Shown here in pieces: positions 1 through 5,394 of a stretch of 6,841 nt of DNA. Source of the stretch: Natronomonas sp. (GTDB lineage Archaea > Halobacteriota > Halobacteria > Halobacteriales > Haloarculaceae). The stretch lies in NCBI GenBank assembly GCA_007135435.1, contig SLIW01000518.1, forward strand, positions 1 through 6,841, in the 5' to 3' direction. The notes below the pieces were generated by a model that had not been told where the DNA came from, did no database searches, and saw nothing but the letters and a program-made list of their open reading frames with translations. The position numbers were made by a program, and so were the translations under genes. The first letter of the stretch is position 1. Each line of letters starts with the position of its first letter.

Positions 1-105
1 CTCCATCGCGGTGACGCTCCATCGCGGTGACGCTCCATCGCGGTGACGCTCCATCGCGGTGACGCTCCATCGCGGTGACGCTCCAACACGGTGACGCTCC
101 ACCGC
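1..105. repeat. 16-bp tandem repeat array, truncated by the window start
   Basis: The unit CTCCATCGCGGTGACG occurs five times without a mismatch (1-80). A sixth copy (81-96) has two substitutions, and a decaying seventh starts at 97. The identical copies suggest recent expansion, and the right-hand copies look like the eroded edge. A 16-bp period shifts frame at each copy, so every plus-strand frame meets TGA. The minus strand stays open in all frames, repeating RHRDGASPRWSVTAME every 48 bp. The array extends left of the window, so copy number and the left neighbour are unknown. Its function is unknown. Confidence 0.95.
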
Positions 106-139
106 TGCCGATCGAATGGAACCCTCTCGCATGGAACGC

Positions 140-155
140 CGATCGGTACCGATCG
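140..155. promoter_or_regulatory. 16-bp perfect palindrome upstream of the cupin gene; candidate operator
   Basis: CGATCGGTACCGATCG is identical to its reverse complement over all 16 bases. It is centred about 45 bp upstream of the TATA-like box of the following gene, where an archaeal activator or repressor dimer could bind. The palindrome is seen directly; the regulatory role is inference. Confidence 0.4.
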
Positions 156-189
156 CACCGACCGCCGACTGTATGAACACGTCATCGAG

Positions 190-196
190 ATTTATG
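190..196 (+). promoter_or_regulatory. TATA-like box for the cupin gene
   Basis: ATTTATG is an AT-rich island in GC-rich DNA, centred 28 bases before the ATG at 221. In archaea the TATA box sits about 26 bases before the transcription start, so the mRNA would begin within a few bases of the ATG. No Shine-Dalgarno is present, consistent with a leaderless transcript, which is common in haloarchaea. Confidence 0.5.
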
Positions 197-220
197 ACGT
201 GGCCGGTGATACCAGTACAC

Positions 221-562
221 ATGCCGGAGATCGTACGATTGGACGACCACGAGCCCCGCGAGGTGTCCGACGGGTTCGAGGTGGTACAGCTGGGCGCGAA
301 CGACTTCATGAGCATCCAGTACTTCCGCTTCATGCCCGGGGGATCGGCCCCCGAACACGACCATCCCCACCAGCAGATCGGCTTCGTCTACCGCGGCGAG
401 CTGACCTTCACCGTCGAGGGCGAGGAGGTGACGATCGGTCCGGGCGACACGTACATCCTGTACAGTCACGAGGTACACGCGGCGGAGAACACCGGCGACA
501 CCCCCGTCGAGGGGGTGGACATCTTCTGTCCGCCCCGCGGGGCAGCGGACTGGATGGAGTGA
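221..562 (+). CDS. Small single-domain cupin protein (cytoplasmic)
   Basis: A 113-residue protein that is essentially one cupin beta-barrel, with no signal peptide or membrane segment. Cupin motif 1 is at about residues 40-60: H46 and H48 form the HxH pair in EHDHPHQQIGFVYRGE, with Gln52 where the usual Glu ligand sits. Motif 2 is at about 73-90, with G75, the third metal histidine H86 and N90; the usual Pro and Gly are Tyr81 and His83. The metal site is therefore probably intact as a 3-His variant. The substrate cannot be told: such small cupins include dioxygenases, isomerases and pure ligand binders. I chose the ATG at 221 rather than in-frame ATGs upstream (116, 131, 173, 194) because the cupin fold starts there and a TATA-like box lies 28 bases before it. 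The upstream extension reads as non-coding. The gene is monocistronic and convergent with the fusion gene on the right. Confidence 0.88.
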   Translation: MPEIVRLDDHEPREVSDGFEVVQLGANDFMSIQYFRFMPGGSAPEHDHPHQQIGFVYRGELTFTVEGEEVTIGPGDTYILYSHEVHAAENTGDTPVEGVDIFCPPRGAADWME

Positions 563-593
563 CCGCAATCCAAAGATCGGTCACGAACTGGAT

Positions 594-616
594 CGGTCGC
601 ACGTCGACCGCGACCG
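594..616. terminator. Hairpin in the convergent spacer, possible 3' end signal
   Basis: CGGTCGC (594-600) and GCGACCG (610-616) form a perfect 7-bp stem with a 9-base loop, 32 bases after the cupin stop codon. Archaeal termination depends mainly on T-rich tracts, and none follows, so this may stabilise an mRNA 3' end or be chance. The rest of the 241-bp gap between the two converging genes (563-803) shows nothing else convincing. Confidence 0.2.
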
Positions 617-803
617 GCTCGCTGGGCGCTGCACCCGCCCGTTTCGCTCCCGCGGTCGAGAAGGTCTCGTCGGTACGTTTCGGCGGGTCCGTGAACCGGT
701 TCGTCGAACGTGTCCGGAGTGGAACTCCATCGCTGACTCGCGATCGGTGGGGTGATGGAGACCGCTGTGGCGAGCGGTGTCTCGGAACCGGAGCTGGCCG
801 CGT

Positions 804-2327
804 TCACAGCAACCCGACCAGCGGGACCACGCCGAACCAGAGGACGTAGCTGAGCGCGGCGACCATGAGCCCGTCGATGCGGGTCGGCGCCTCCTCCGGA
901 TCGAGGCGGGTATGGAGTAACCACACGATCCCCAGCGCGTGGACGGCGCTCAGGTAGATGACCGGACCGTACGCGTCGGGCACGACGCCGAGAAGCTGCC
1001 AGGATGTGGCAATCACGGCGGCCAGCAGCGCCGCCGCGCCGGCGAGGGTCGCCGCCCGATCGACGCCGAACCGGACGGCGATCGTCCGCTTTCCTGCGGC
1101 CACGTCGGCCTCGTAGTCGGGGACGCCCGCGAGGATGATGGACGGGAGCGTGCCCAACAGGAGCGGCGCGCTCAGCAGCCACGGTACGGGGTCGGTCAAC
1201 GAGCCACCGACGAAGACGTAGCCACAGAGCATGACGCCGAGACTGTGGGTCGTGGCGACGTCTAGCTCGCCCAGGGTCCGGTAGGAGAGCTGCAACGGGG
1301 GGACCGTGTAGCCGATCGCCAGGACCGCCAGCGCGGCCATCACGCTCGCCATCACCACGGGTGACCCGGCGCCGATGGCGAGGACGCCCAGTCCGAAGGT
1401 ACCGGCGAGTGCCAGCGCGACGACGGCTCCCGTACGGAGCGCCCTGAAGCTCAGCTCCCCGTCGACGAGCACGCGTGACCCACCGGTGAACGGGCCGGCG
1501 AACGTGTTCTCGCGATCCGTCTCGTAGTCGACGTACTCGTTGCTCAGCACGGTCGCCGCCTCCAGGAAGAAGACGAACCCGAACCCGAGCCAGTACAGCG
1601 GCGCCGTGAGGACGTCGCTCGAGCCCACCGCGGCGAGGACCCCGACGGTGTAGGCCACCCACGCCATCGGGTAGAACTGCAGGCGGAGCGCCTTCAGGGA
1701 CGTCAGGAGCTGGCGCTTGCGACGGGCGAGCCGTGACTCGGGGCCGTCGGCCAGGCTCCTGCCCAGCTCCCGGGCCTCCGCGAGCCAGCCCTCCCGCTCG
1801 TCCAACGTGGACTCCTCCACCGGCCCGAACGGCGTGACCCGGGTCGTCCGGACGCCGGCGTACCCCAGCGTCGAGCGCTTGATCGCGTTCGTCCCGGGTT
1901 CCCGGTAGATCCAGCGGTAGACCCACGCGGGCATGTCCATCGTCACGAGCAGTTCCGCCGTCCGTCCCCGCAGTAGCTCCTCGTGCCCCGCCCCTTCCCC
2001 GTCCTCGTAGGACGAGAAGGCGAACCCGGGCGTGAACACCCGGTCGAAGAACCCCTTGAGCAGCGCCGGCATCGTCCCCCACCAGTTCGGGTAGACGAAG
2101 ACGAGGTGGTCGGCCCACCGGATGTCGGCCCGTGCCTCGACGAGGTCCTCCTCGAGGTGCTGTTCGGTCGGACACTCGGTCAGCACGTCCTGTTCGAACT
2201 CCAGTCGCGCCAGCTCCAGCGTCCGGACGTCGACGCCCGCCTCGTGGGCGCCATCCTCGTACGCCCGGGCCAGGCCACCGCAGAGACTGTCGGGACGTGG
2301 GTGGCCGAGGACGATCAGGACGTTCAT
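804..2327 (-). CDS. NAD(P)H:quinone oxidoreductase (flavodoxin fold) fused to UbiA/MenA-type prenyltransferase
   Basis: A 507-residue two-domain protein. Residues 1-195 form a flavodoxin-like quinone reductase of the MdaB/NQO type (Flavodoxin_2): MNVLIVLGHPRPDS at the N-terminus, then YPNWWGTMPALLKGFFDRVF at 79-98, and a GYAGVRTTRVTPFGPV segment near 155-170. These domains bind FMN or FAD and reduce quinones by two electrons. After a basic linker (about 196-212), residues 213-507 are a multi-pass UbiA-superfamily prenyltransferase. The first Asp-rich motif is N263-x3-D267-x3-D271 (NEYVDYETD). YTVPPLQLSYRTLGEL is at 340-355, and the second Asp motif is D404-x3-D408, followed by AGKRTIAVRFG. 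That tail resembles MenA-type enzymes that attach polyprenyl chains to naphthoquinone precursors. All key Asp residues are present, so both halves look functional. The ATG at 2327 begins exactly at the flavodoxin first strand; earlier in-frame codons read as non-coding. Joint reduction and prenylation of a quinone is inference. A geranylgeranyl lipid or chlorin-type acceptor is an alternative. Confidence 0.92.
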   Translation of the reverse strand: MNVLIVLGHPRPDSLCGGLARAYEDGAHEAGVDVRTLELARLEFEQDVLTECPTEQHLEEDLVEARADIRWADHLVFVYPNWWGTMPALLKGFFDRVFTPGFAFSSYEDGEGAGHEELLRGRTAELLVTMDMPAWVYRWIYREPGTNAIKRSTLGYAGVRTTRVTPFGPVEESTLDEREGWLAEARELGRSLADGPESRLARRKRQLLTSLKALRLQFYPMAWVAYTVGVLAAVGSSDVLTAPLYWLGFGFVFFLEAATVLSNEYVDYETDRENTFAGPFTGGSRVLVDGELSFRALRTGAVVALALAGTFGLGVLAIGAGSPVVMASVMAALAVLAIGYTVPPLQLSYRTLGELDVATTHSLGVMLCGYVFVGGSLTDPVPWLLSAPLLLGTLPSIILAGVPDYEADVAAGKRTIAVRFGVDRAATLAGAAALLAAVIATSWQLLGVVPDAYGPVIYLSAVHALGIVWLLHTRLDPEEAPTRIDGLMVAALSYVLWFGVVPLVGLL

Positions 2328-2360
2328 CGCGGGGATGGTGAGAAATTCGGCACGAAGACG

Positions 2361-2368
2361 GATTAAAG
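2361..2368 (-). promoter_or_regulatory. TATA-like box for the quinone reductase-prenyltransferase gene
   Basis: On the minus strand this reads CTTTAATC, centred 37 bases before the ATG at 2327. That predicts a transcript start near 2338 and a leader of about 11 bases, too short for a useful Shine-Dalgarno; none is seen. Confidence 0.4.
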
Positions 2369-2474
2369 CGATGTCGGTGGCGATCCAGTGAGGTCGTGTG
2401 TCTGGTGGCGACCGAGGACGAATCGACTCATTCGTGGAGTAGATTCGCGAGGTGCGTGTGCTCACGGCTGACCG

Positions 2475-2500
2475 GCGAGCGAGCGGAGCGAGCGAGCGCG
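2475..2500. repeat. GAGC/GCGA low-complexity tract in the divergent intergenic region
   Basis: A run of GAGC/GCGA-type tetranucleotide repeats with a GGAGC interruption in the middle. It lies in the 332-bp region (2328-2659) between divergent promoters, well away from both TATA-like boxes. Similar GAGCGAGCGGAGCGAGCG tracts are frequent between haloarchaeal genes. Just to the right, 2514-2543 can form an imperfect stem (TCGGGAGAC with GTCTTCCCGA, one bulged base). No gene is supported in 2396-2659. Confidence 0.6.
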
Positions 2501-2624
2501 CTGGCAGACGAGATCGGGAGACGAGAGAAGCGAGTCTTCCCGAGCGAACACGTCCGGTCCCGGTTCGGATCGGGGTGCTGTCATCCAGTTACTGGTGGGA
2601 ACCGCAGGCAAATCGACAGCAGCG

Positions 2625-2649
2625 TTTTACCCATCCCTGCCATAGGAGA
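2625..2649 (+). promoter_or_regulatory. TATA-like box and possible Shine-Dalgarno for the repeat-protein gene
   Basis: TTTTAC (2625-2630) is centred 33 bases before the ATG at 2660, predicting a start near 2653. AGGAGA at 2644-2649 is a good Shine-Dalgarno match ending 10 bases before the ATG. With this TATA box it would barely be transcribed, so either a more upstream promoter makes a leadered mRNA or the match is chance. Confidence 0.4.
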
Positions 2650-2659
2650 ATCCCACCCA

Positions 2660-3445
2660 ATGAGCGACGCGACGACTACTCTCGACACGGATCGTCTCGA
2701 GGAGATGACGAAGGCGGGTATCGACCGCATGAAACGAGCCACCGGCGGCGACCCGTCCGGTACCTCCTCGATAGGGGCGGCGAAGGAGCTGTTCGACGTC
2801 CTCGAATCGACCGACGCGCTCCTCGAGACGATCGATCTCGACAGAGTGCCCGACGCCATCGAGGTGGACGAGCTTCCGAGCCTCATCGATCTCGAACACC
2901 TCTCGGACGCCCTCGAAGAACACGATCCAGACCTGGTCTTCGATTTGAGCAACCTGAAGGAGGTCATCGACGAGCGAGCGCTGTGGGAGTCGGTCGACCT
3001 CCTTGGAGCGGCGAGAGCCAAGCGCCGGTTGGACGACGAACTCGAAGACGTCCTCGGAGAAGACGCCTCGAACAGGGTGGGTACCGACTCGAAGGCGGTC
3101 GCTGACGCCAAAGAGTACGTCACCTCGCTCCGACCCGAAGCGACGAAGGCAGCGCTCCAACAGGAGGCACGGAAGAAGGCCGAGGTCGTCCAGAACGCGG
3201 TCATCGAACAACACGAGCGTCTCGAGGAGGTGTACGAAGCGAACAAGGCGCGATTAACCCCACCTACCAGACGCGGAGTCACCCGTAACCCGACAGCCGT
3301 TTCGCTGCTTTCATCCGATCCGCTTCCGGACAGCGTCTCGACCCGATTGTCGACGGTTCCGTCGGCGGTTCCGTACGCGAAGATCGACGCCCTCCCGCGG
3401 ATCCACGGCCGTCGATGGAAACGGGCTGTCGCCAGGCGGTCGTGA
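2660..3445 (+). CDS. Unrecognised acidic protein with an 18-residue internal repeat and basic C-terminal tail
   Basis: A 261-residue protein that I do not recognise as a named family. It has no signal peptide, membrane segment or cysteine. Residues 58-129 contain four units at an exact 18-residue step: IDLDRVPDAI at 58, IDLEHLSDAL at 76, FDLSNLKEVI at 94 and a weaker VDLLGAARAK at 112. The shared pattern is a hydrophobic residue then D-L, followed by spaced hydrophobics. Residues 143-197 look like a long charged helix, possibly coiled coil. The last 60 residues change to a Ser/Pro/Arg-rich basic tail (NPTAVSLL, STVPSAVPYAK, RIHGRRWKR). G/C preference at third positions persists there, so the tail is probably genuine rather than a frameshift. 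The ATG at 2660 was chosen because the acidic composition begins there and promoter elements precede it. A scaffold or nucleic-acid-associated role is possible from the acidic body and basic tail, but nothing proves it. Confidence 0.85.
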   Translation: MSDATTTLDTDRLEEMTKAGIDRMKRATGGDPSGTSSIGAAKELFDVLESTDALLETIDLDRVPDAIEVDELPSLIDLEHLSDALEEHDPDLVFDLSNLKEVIDERALWESVDLLGAARAKRRLDDELEDVLGEDASNRVGTDSKAVADAKEYVTSLRPEATKAALQQEARKKAEVVQNAVIEQHERLEEVYEANKARLTPPTRRGVTRNPTAVSLLSSDPLPDSVSTRLSTVPSAVPYAKIDALPRIHGRRWKRAVARRS

Positions 3446-3537
3446 TGGACAGCCCTCCGGTTCGTCCCCGGGGACCACGGTCGGATGTGAGTGGCTGACG
3501 AATGGGACCAGGTCTCGACTCCGAGTCACGCGGCGGG

Positions 3538-3569
3538 CGGCTGCGTTCAGCGAGGGTGCAGCGCAGCCG
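3538..3569. other. 8-bp perfect inverted repeat in the gap before the acetyltransferase gene
   Basis: CGGCTGCG (3538-3545) and CGCAGCCG (3562-3569) can form a hairpin with a 16-base loop, extended by one G-U and one A-U pair. It lies 92 bases past the preceding stop codon and 113 before the next start. It could be a processed 3' end or a small RNA element; no T-tract follows. Nothing else is supported in 3446-3682. Confidence 0.25.
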
Positions 3570-3682
3570 TAGCGGAGCGTTCCGATGCCCTGCCATCACC
3601 GTCGTCCGGGCCGAACCGCGGACGCTCGCCGACCGACCAACCGTCGAATAGGACTAAGGCCTCGTGGTCCGTGGTAACACGT

Positions 3683-4414
3683 ATGCAGGTGCTCGAACGA
3701 CCCACCTTCGACTCCCGGGAGAGCAAGGAGATCTACCAGTACGTCGAACGGCACGGGACGACCGACAGGGAAACGGTCCAGAACGCGCTGGGCCTCGGTC
3801 CGGAGACGTTCGACCCGTCCCTCAACGGCCTGACCTCCGCGGGGTTCATCGAGGAACACGACGGTACCCTCTCGCTGGTGCTCGACATCGGGACCGCCCG
3901 CGAGTACGAGACTGACGACCTCGCCTACGTGGTGCGGCCCGCCCGCGACGAGGACTTCGAGCAGCTGGTCGACCTCATCCAGGACGTCGCCGCGGGGCGG
4001 ACGTACGCGGTCGCCGAGGAGCTCGTCCAGGAGCTTCGCTACGAGGACACCGTGACCCGCCACAACAACGTCTGGTCGCGGGTGTTCTTCGTCGCGACCG
4101 TCGACGAGTTCGCCGTCGGCTGGACCCACCTCGACCTCCCGCACGTCGACACGCTCCGCGACACCGCGGAGCTGACCGTCGGTGTCCGGGAGGCGTACCG
4201 CGGGTACGGGATCGGCAAGCGCCTGCTGGACCGTGCGCTCGCGTGGGCACAGGCAAACGGCTACCGGAAGGTGTACAACAGCGTCGCCGCCACGAACATG
4301 AACGCGGTGACCTTCCTGGAGGCCCAGGGCTGGGACCGGGAGGCCGTCCGCGAGGACCACTTCACCATCGACGACCGACTGGTCGACGAGGTCATGATGG
4401 CGTACACCTTCTGA
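3683..4414 (+). CDS. GNAT-family N-acetyltransferase with N-terminal winged-helix-like domain
   Basis: A 243-residue cytoplasmic protein. Residues 9-65 read as a small winged helix (SKEIYQYVERHGTTDRETVQ, then NGLTSAGFIEEHDGTLSLVL, a typical helix-wing ending). Residues 82-243 are a GNAT acetyltransferase starting at YVVRPARDEDFEQLVDLI. The acetyl-CoA pyrophosphate loop is clear at 168-182 (VREAYRGYGIGKRLL, the R-x-x-G-x-G type). It is followed by the helix ALAWAQANGYRKVYNSV and the C-terminal N-x-x-A-x-x-F-x-E-x-x-G-W element (NMNAVTFLEAQGW, 205-217) that is standard for the family. The acceptor (a small molecule or a protein amine) cannot be predicted. The head may sense DNA or serve only as a protein-binding domain. 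The ATG at 3683 starts exactly at the domain; the 64 codons before it look non-coding. A weak TATA-like ACTAAG about 27 bases upstream suggests a leaderless mRNA. The gene stands alone, 237 bases from the previous gene. Confidence 0.9.
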   Translation: MQVLERPTFDSRESKEIYQYVERHGTTDRETVQNALGLGPETFDPSLNGLTSAGFIEEHDGTLSLVLDIGTAREYETDDLAYVVRPARDEDFEQLVDLIQDVAAGRTYAVAEELVQELRYEDTVTRHNNVWSRVFFVATVDEFAVGWTHLDLPHVDTLRDTAELTVGVREAYRGYGIGKRLLDRALAWAQANGYRKVYNSVAATNMNAVTFLEAQGWDREAVREDHFTIDDRLVDEVMMAYTF

Positions 4415-4535
4415 GGGGCCATCGACGCAGAAGCCGGTGGTTCACGGCGTCACGGGCCTCCCGGCTGCCCCCCGGCGATTCACATCGGGCGACCACCGGA
4501 GGAAGAAGCCGTCGTGCTGAAGGCGGCTGCTGTAG

Positions 4536-4553
4536 CAGTTGCTCGAGCGACTG
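4536..4553. other. 18-bp near-perfect palindrome
   Basis: CAGTTGCTCGAGCGACTG matches its own reverse complement at 16 of 18 bases, and the two off positions would be a G-U pair in RNA. It has no obvious promoter beside it. It could be a protein-binding site, an RNA hairpin or chance. Confidence 0.3.
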
Positions 4554-4683
4554 TCGATGTCTCCAGTGCCAGCCAGCCCCGGGGGTGACAACTATCGATG
4601 TCCTGATAGATGGGTGCATTCGACCACCGTTTGGCATGTTGCGAGGCGGATGGCACTCCGAGGCCCACTGGATGACGTTGTTC

Positions 4684-4688
4684 AAAAA
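4684..4688 (-). terminator. T-tract after the exported cupin gene, candidate terminator
   Basis: On the minus strand this is AGTTTTTGAA, with five consecutive T about 30 bases after the TAA at 4718-4720. Archaeal RNA polymerase terminates at short T-rich tracts, and this is the only such run near the end of the operon. Confidence 0.35.
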
Positions 4689-4691
4689 CTG

Positions 4692-4700
4692 TATAAATAT
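4692..4700. promoter_or_regulatory. Strong TATA-like element TATAAATAT with no matching gene
   Basis: This is one of the best TATA matches in the window, but it lies at the 3' end of a leftward operon. Rightward transcription from it would be antisense to the exported cupin. Leftward transcription would start near 4670, next to a GTG (4668) that opens a 62-codon frame of non-haloarchaeal composition. It may instead be part of the AT-rich terminator region. Confidence 0.25.
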
Positions 4701-4717
4701 TGGATGTAAGAGGGCCG

Positions 4718-5383
4718 TTACAGAACCTGTGGGGGCAGTTCGGGCTCGATCGGGTTGCACTCCACCGGCGCGACGTGCTCGGTCAGTGGCGCCCCGTCGG
4801 GCACGCCGAGAAAGGTCGCGTACGCCACCGTCTCCTCGGTGTCACTCGGGTTCGTTGCGGTATGGATCTCCCCGGACGGGTCGAAGAACGTTTCGCCCGC
4901 CGCGTAGGTACGCGGGACGCAGTCACGCTCCCAGACGAGTTCGAGTTCGCCGTCGACGATGTTGACGATGACAGGTCCCGGGTGCGTGTGCCAGCCAACC
5001 GTCCCGCCCGGCTCCCATCGCACTTCGAGGACTGCGGTGGTCGATGCATCATCCAGTTCGACAACGATGGGGTCACCGTCGTGCTCATCGGCGAAGGTGA
5101 GATGGAACGTCGCCGTCACGTCGTCGAGGAAGGGCGCGTGTGGTGCGAGCACTTCGCCCTCGAACCCCACGGGTTCGTCCACTTCGGGTTCGTCACCGGA
5201 AGCTTCGTCTCCGGCGGCGTCCTCTTCGGCCGCTTCGTTACTGCTCGAGGCTTGGTCAGGCACGAGTCCGCCCTCGCTGGCGGTTGCGGCCCCGCCCAAC
5301 ACGAGCGCACCCGCCCCGACCGCCCCGGCTTTCACTATCGTTCTGCGTAATACGCCATCGCTTGGTCTTGTGTTGCCAGTCAT
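4718..5383 (-). CDS. Tat-exported cupin-domain protein
   Basis: A 221-residue protein predicted to act outside the membrane. Residues 12-18 are LRRTIVK, a twin-arginine motif. A hydrophobic Gly/Ala segment follows (19-34), with a likely cleavage site at ATA-S (33-36). There is no lipobox cysteine, so it is probably soluble after cleavage. Residues 45-72 are a Glu/Asp/Ala/Ser linker typical of haloarchaeal surface proteins. The cupin barrel spans about 88-205. Motif 1 has H132 and H134 (WHTHPGPVIVNIVDGELEL), with Val140 replacing the usual Glu ligand. Motif 2 fits consensus: G163, P169, G171, H174, N178. Three histidines can therefore bind metal. The activity is unknown. The ATG at 5383 was chosen because it puts the twin arginines at the usual distance; an ORF start at 5449 would overlap the upstream gene. 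It begins 11 bases after the upstream stop codon and is probably co-transcribed. Tat export of a folded metalloprotein is normal in haloarchaea. Confidence 0.9.
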   Translation of the reverse strand: MTGNTRPSDGVLRRTIVKAGAVGAGALVLGGAATASEGGLVPDQASSSNEAAEEDAAGDEASGDEPEVDEPVGFEGEVLAPHAPFLDDVTATFHLTFADEHDGDPIVVELDDASTTAVLEVRWEPGGTVGWHTHPGPVIVNIVDGELELVWERDCVPRTYAAGETFFDPSGEIHTATNPSDTEETVAYATFLGVPDGAPLTEHVAPVECNPIEPELPPQVL

Positions 5384-5394
5384 GATTGCTGCTA

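Larger units (their letters stand above)
4415..4717. other. Intergenic region between converging genes, no supported gene
   Basis: This 303-bp spacer lies between the end of the acetyltransferase gene and the end of the leftward cupin gene. It has several inverted repeats: CCGGTGGT (4434-4441) pairs with ACCACCGG (4492-4499) across 50 bases, and an 18-bp near-palindrome lies at 4536-4553. A 12-bp direct repeat ACTRTCGATGTC occurs at 4550-4561 and 4591-4602. GC content falls towards the right, ending in an AT-rich patch (4682-4700). The open frames here lack haloarchaeal composition. Confidence 0.6.

Noticed and set aside
1..105. CRISPR array at the left edge
   Set aside because: The 16-bp units are directly adjacent with no unique spacers, so this is a simple tandem repeat.
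91..849. Long plus-strand open frame across the cupin gene and the convergent spacer
   Set aside because: Its protein is Arg/Gly/His-rich and unstructured, a typical out-of-frame reading of high-GC DNA. The cupin in another frame has clear motifs.
466..2175. 569-codon minus-strand open frame overlapping the fusion gene
   Set aside because: The product is Arg/Gly/Pro low-complexity sequence with no domains. It is the shifted frame of the quinone reductase-prenyltransferase gene.
2581..3282. Minus-strand open frames opposite the repeat-protein gene
   Set aside because: Ser/Arg-rich composition is the usual antisense image of an acidic haloarchaeal gene; no motif is seen.
3596..4360. Minus-strand open frame opposite the acetyltransferase
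   Set aside because: The sense frame has complete GNAT motifs. The antisense product has no recognisable domain.
4480..4668. 62-codon minus-strand frame starting with GTG about 28 bases after a TATA-like element
   Set aside because: The promoter spacing is attractive, but the product lacks acidic residues and any motif, and third-position G/C use is mixed. Kept only as a possible transcript in the findings.
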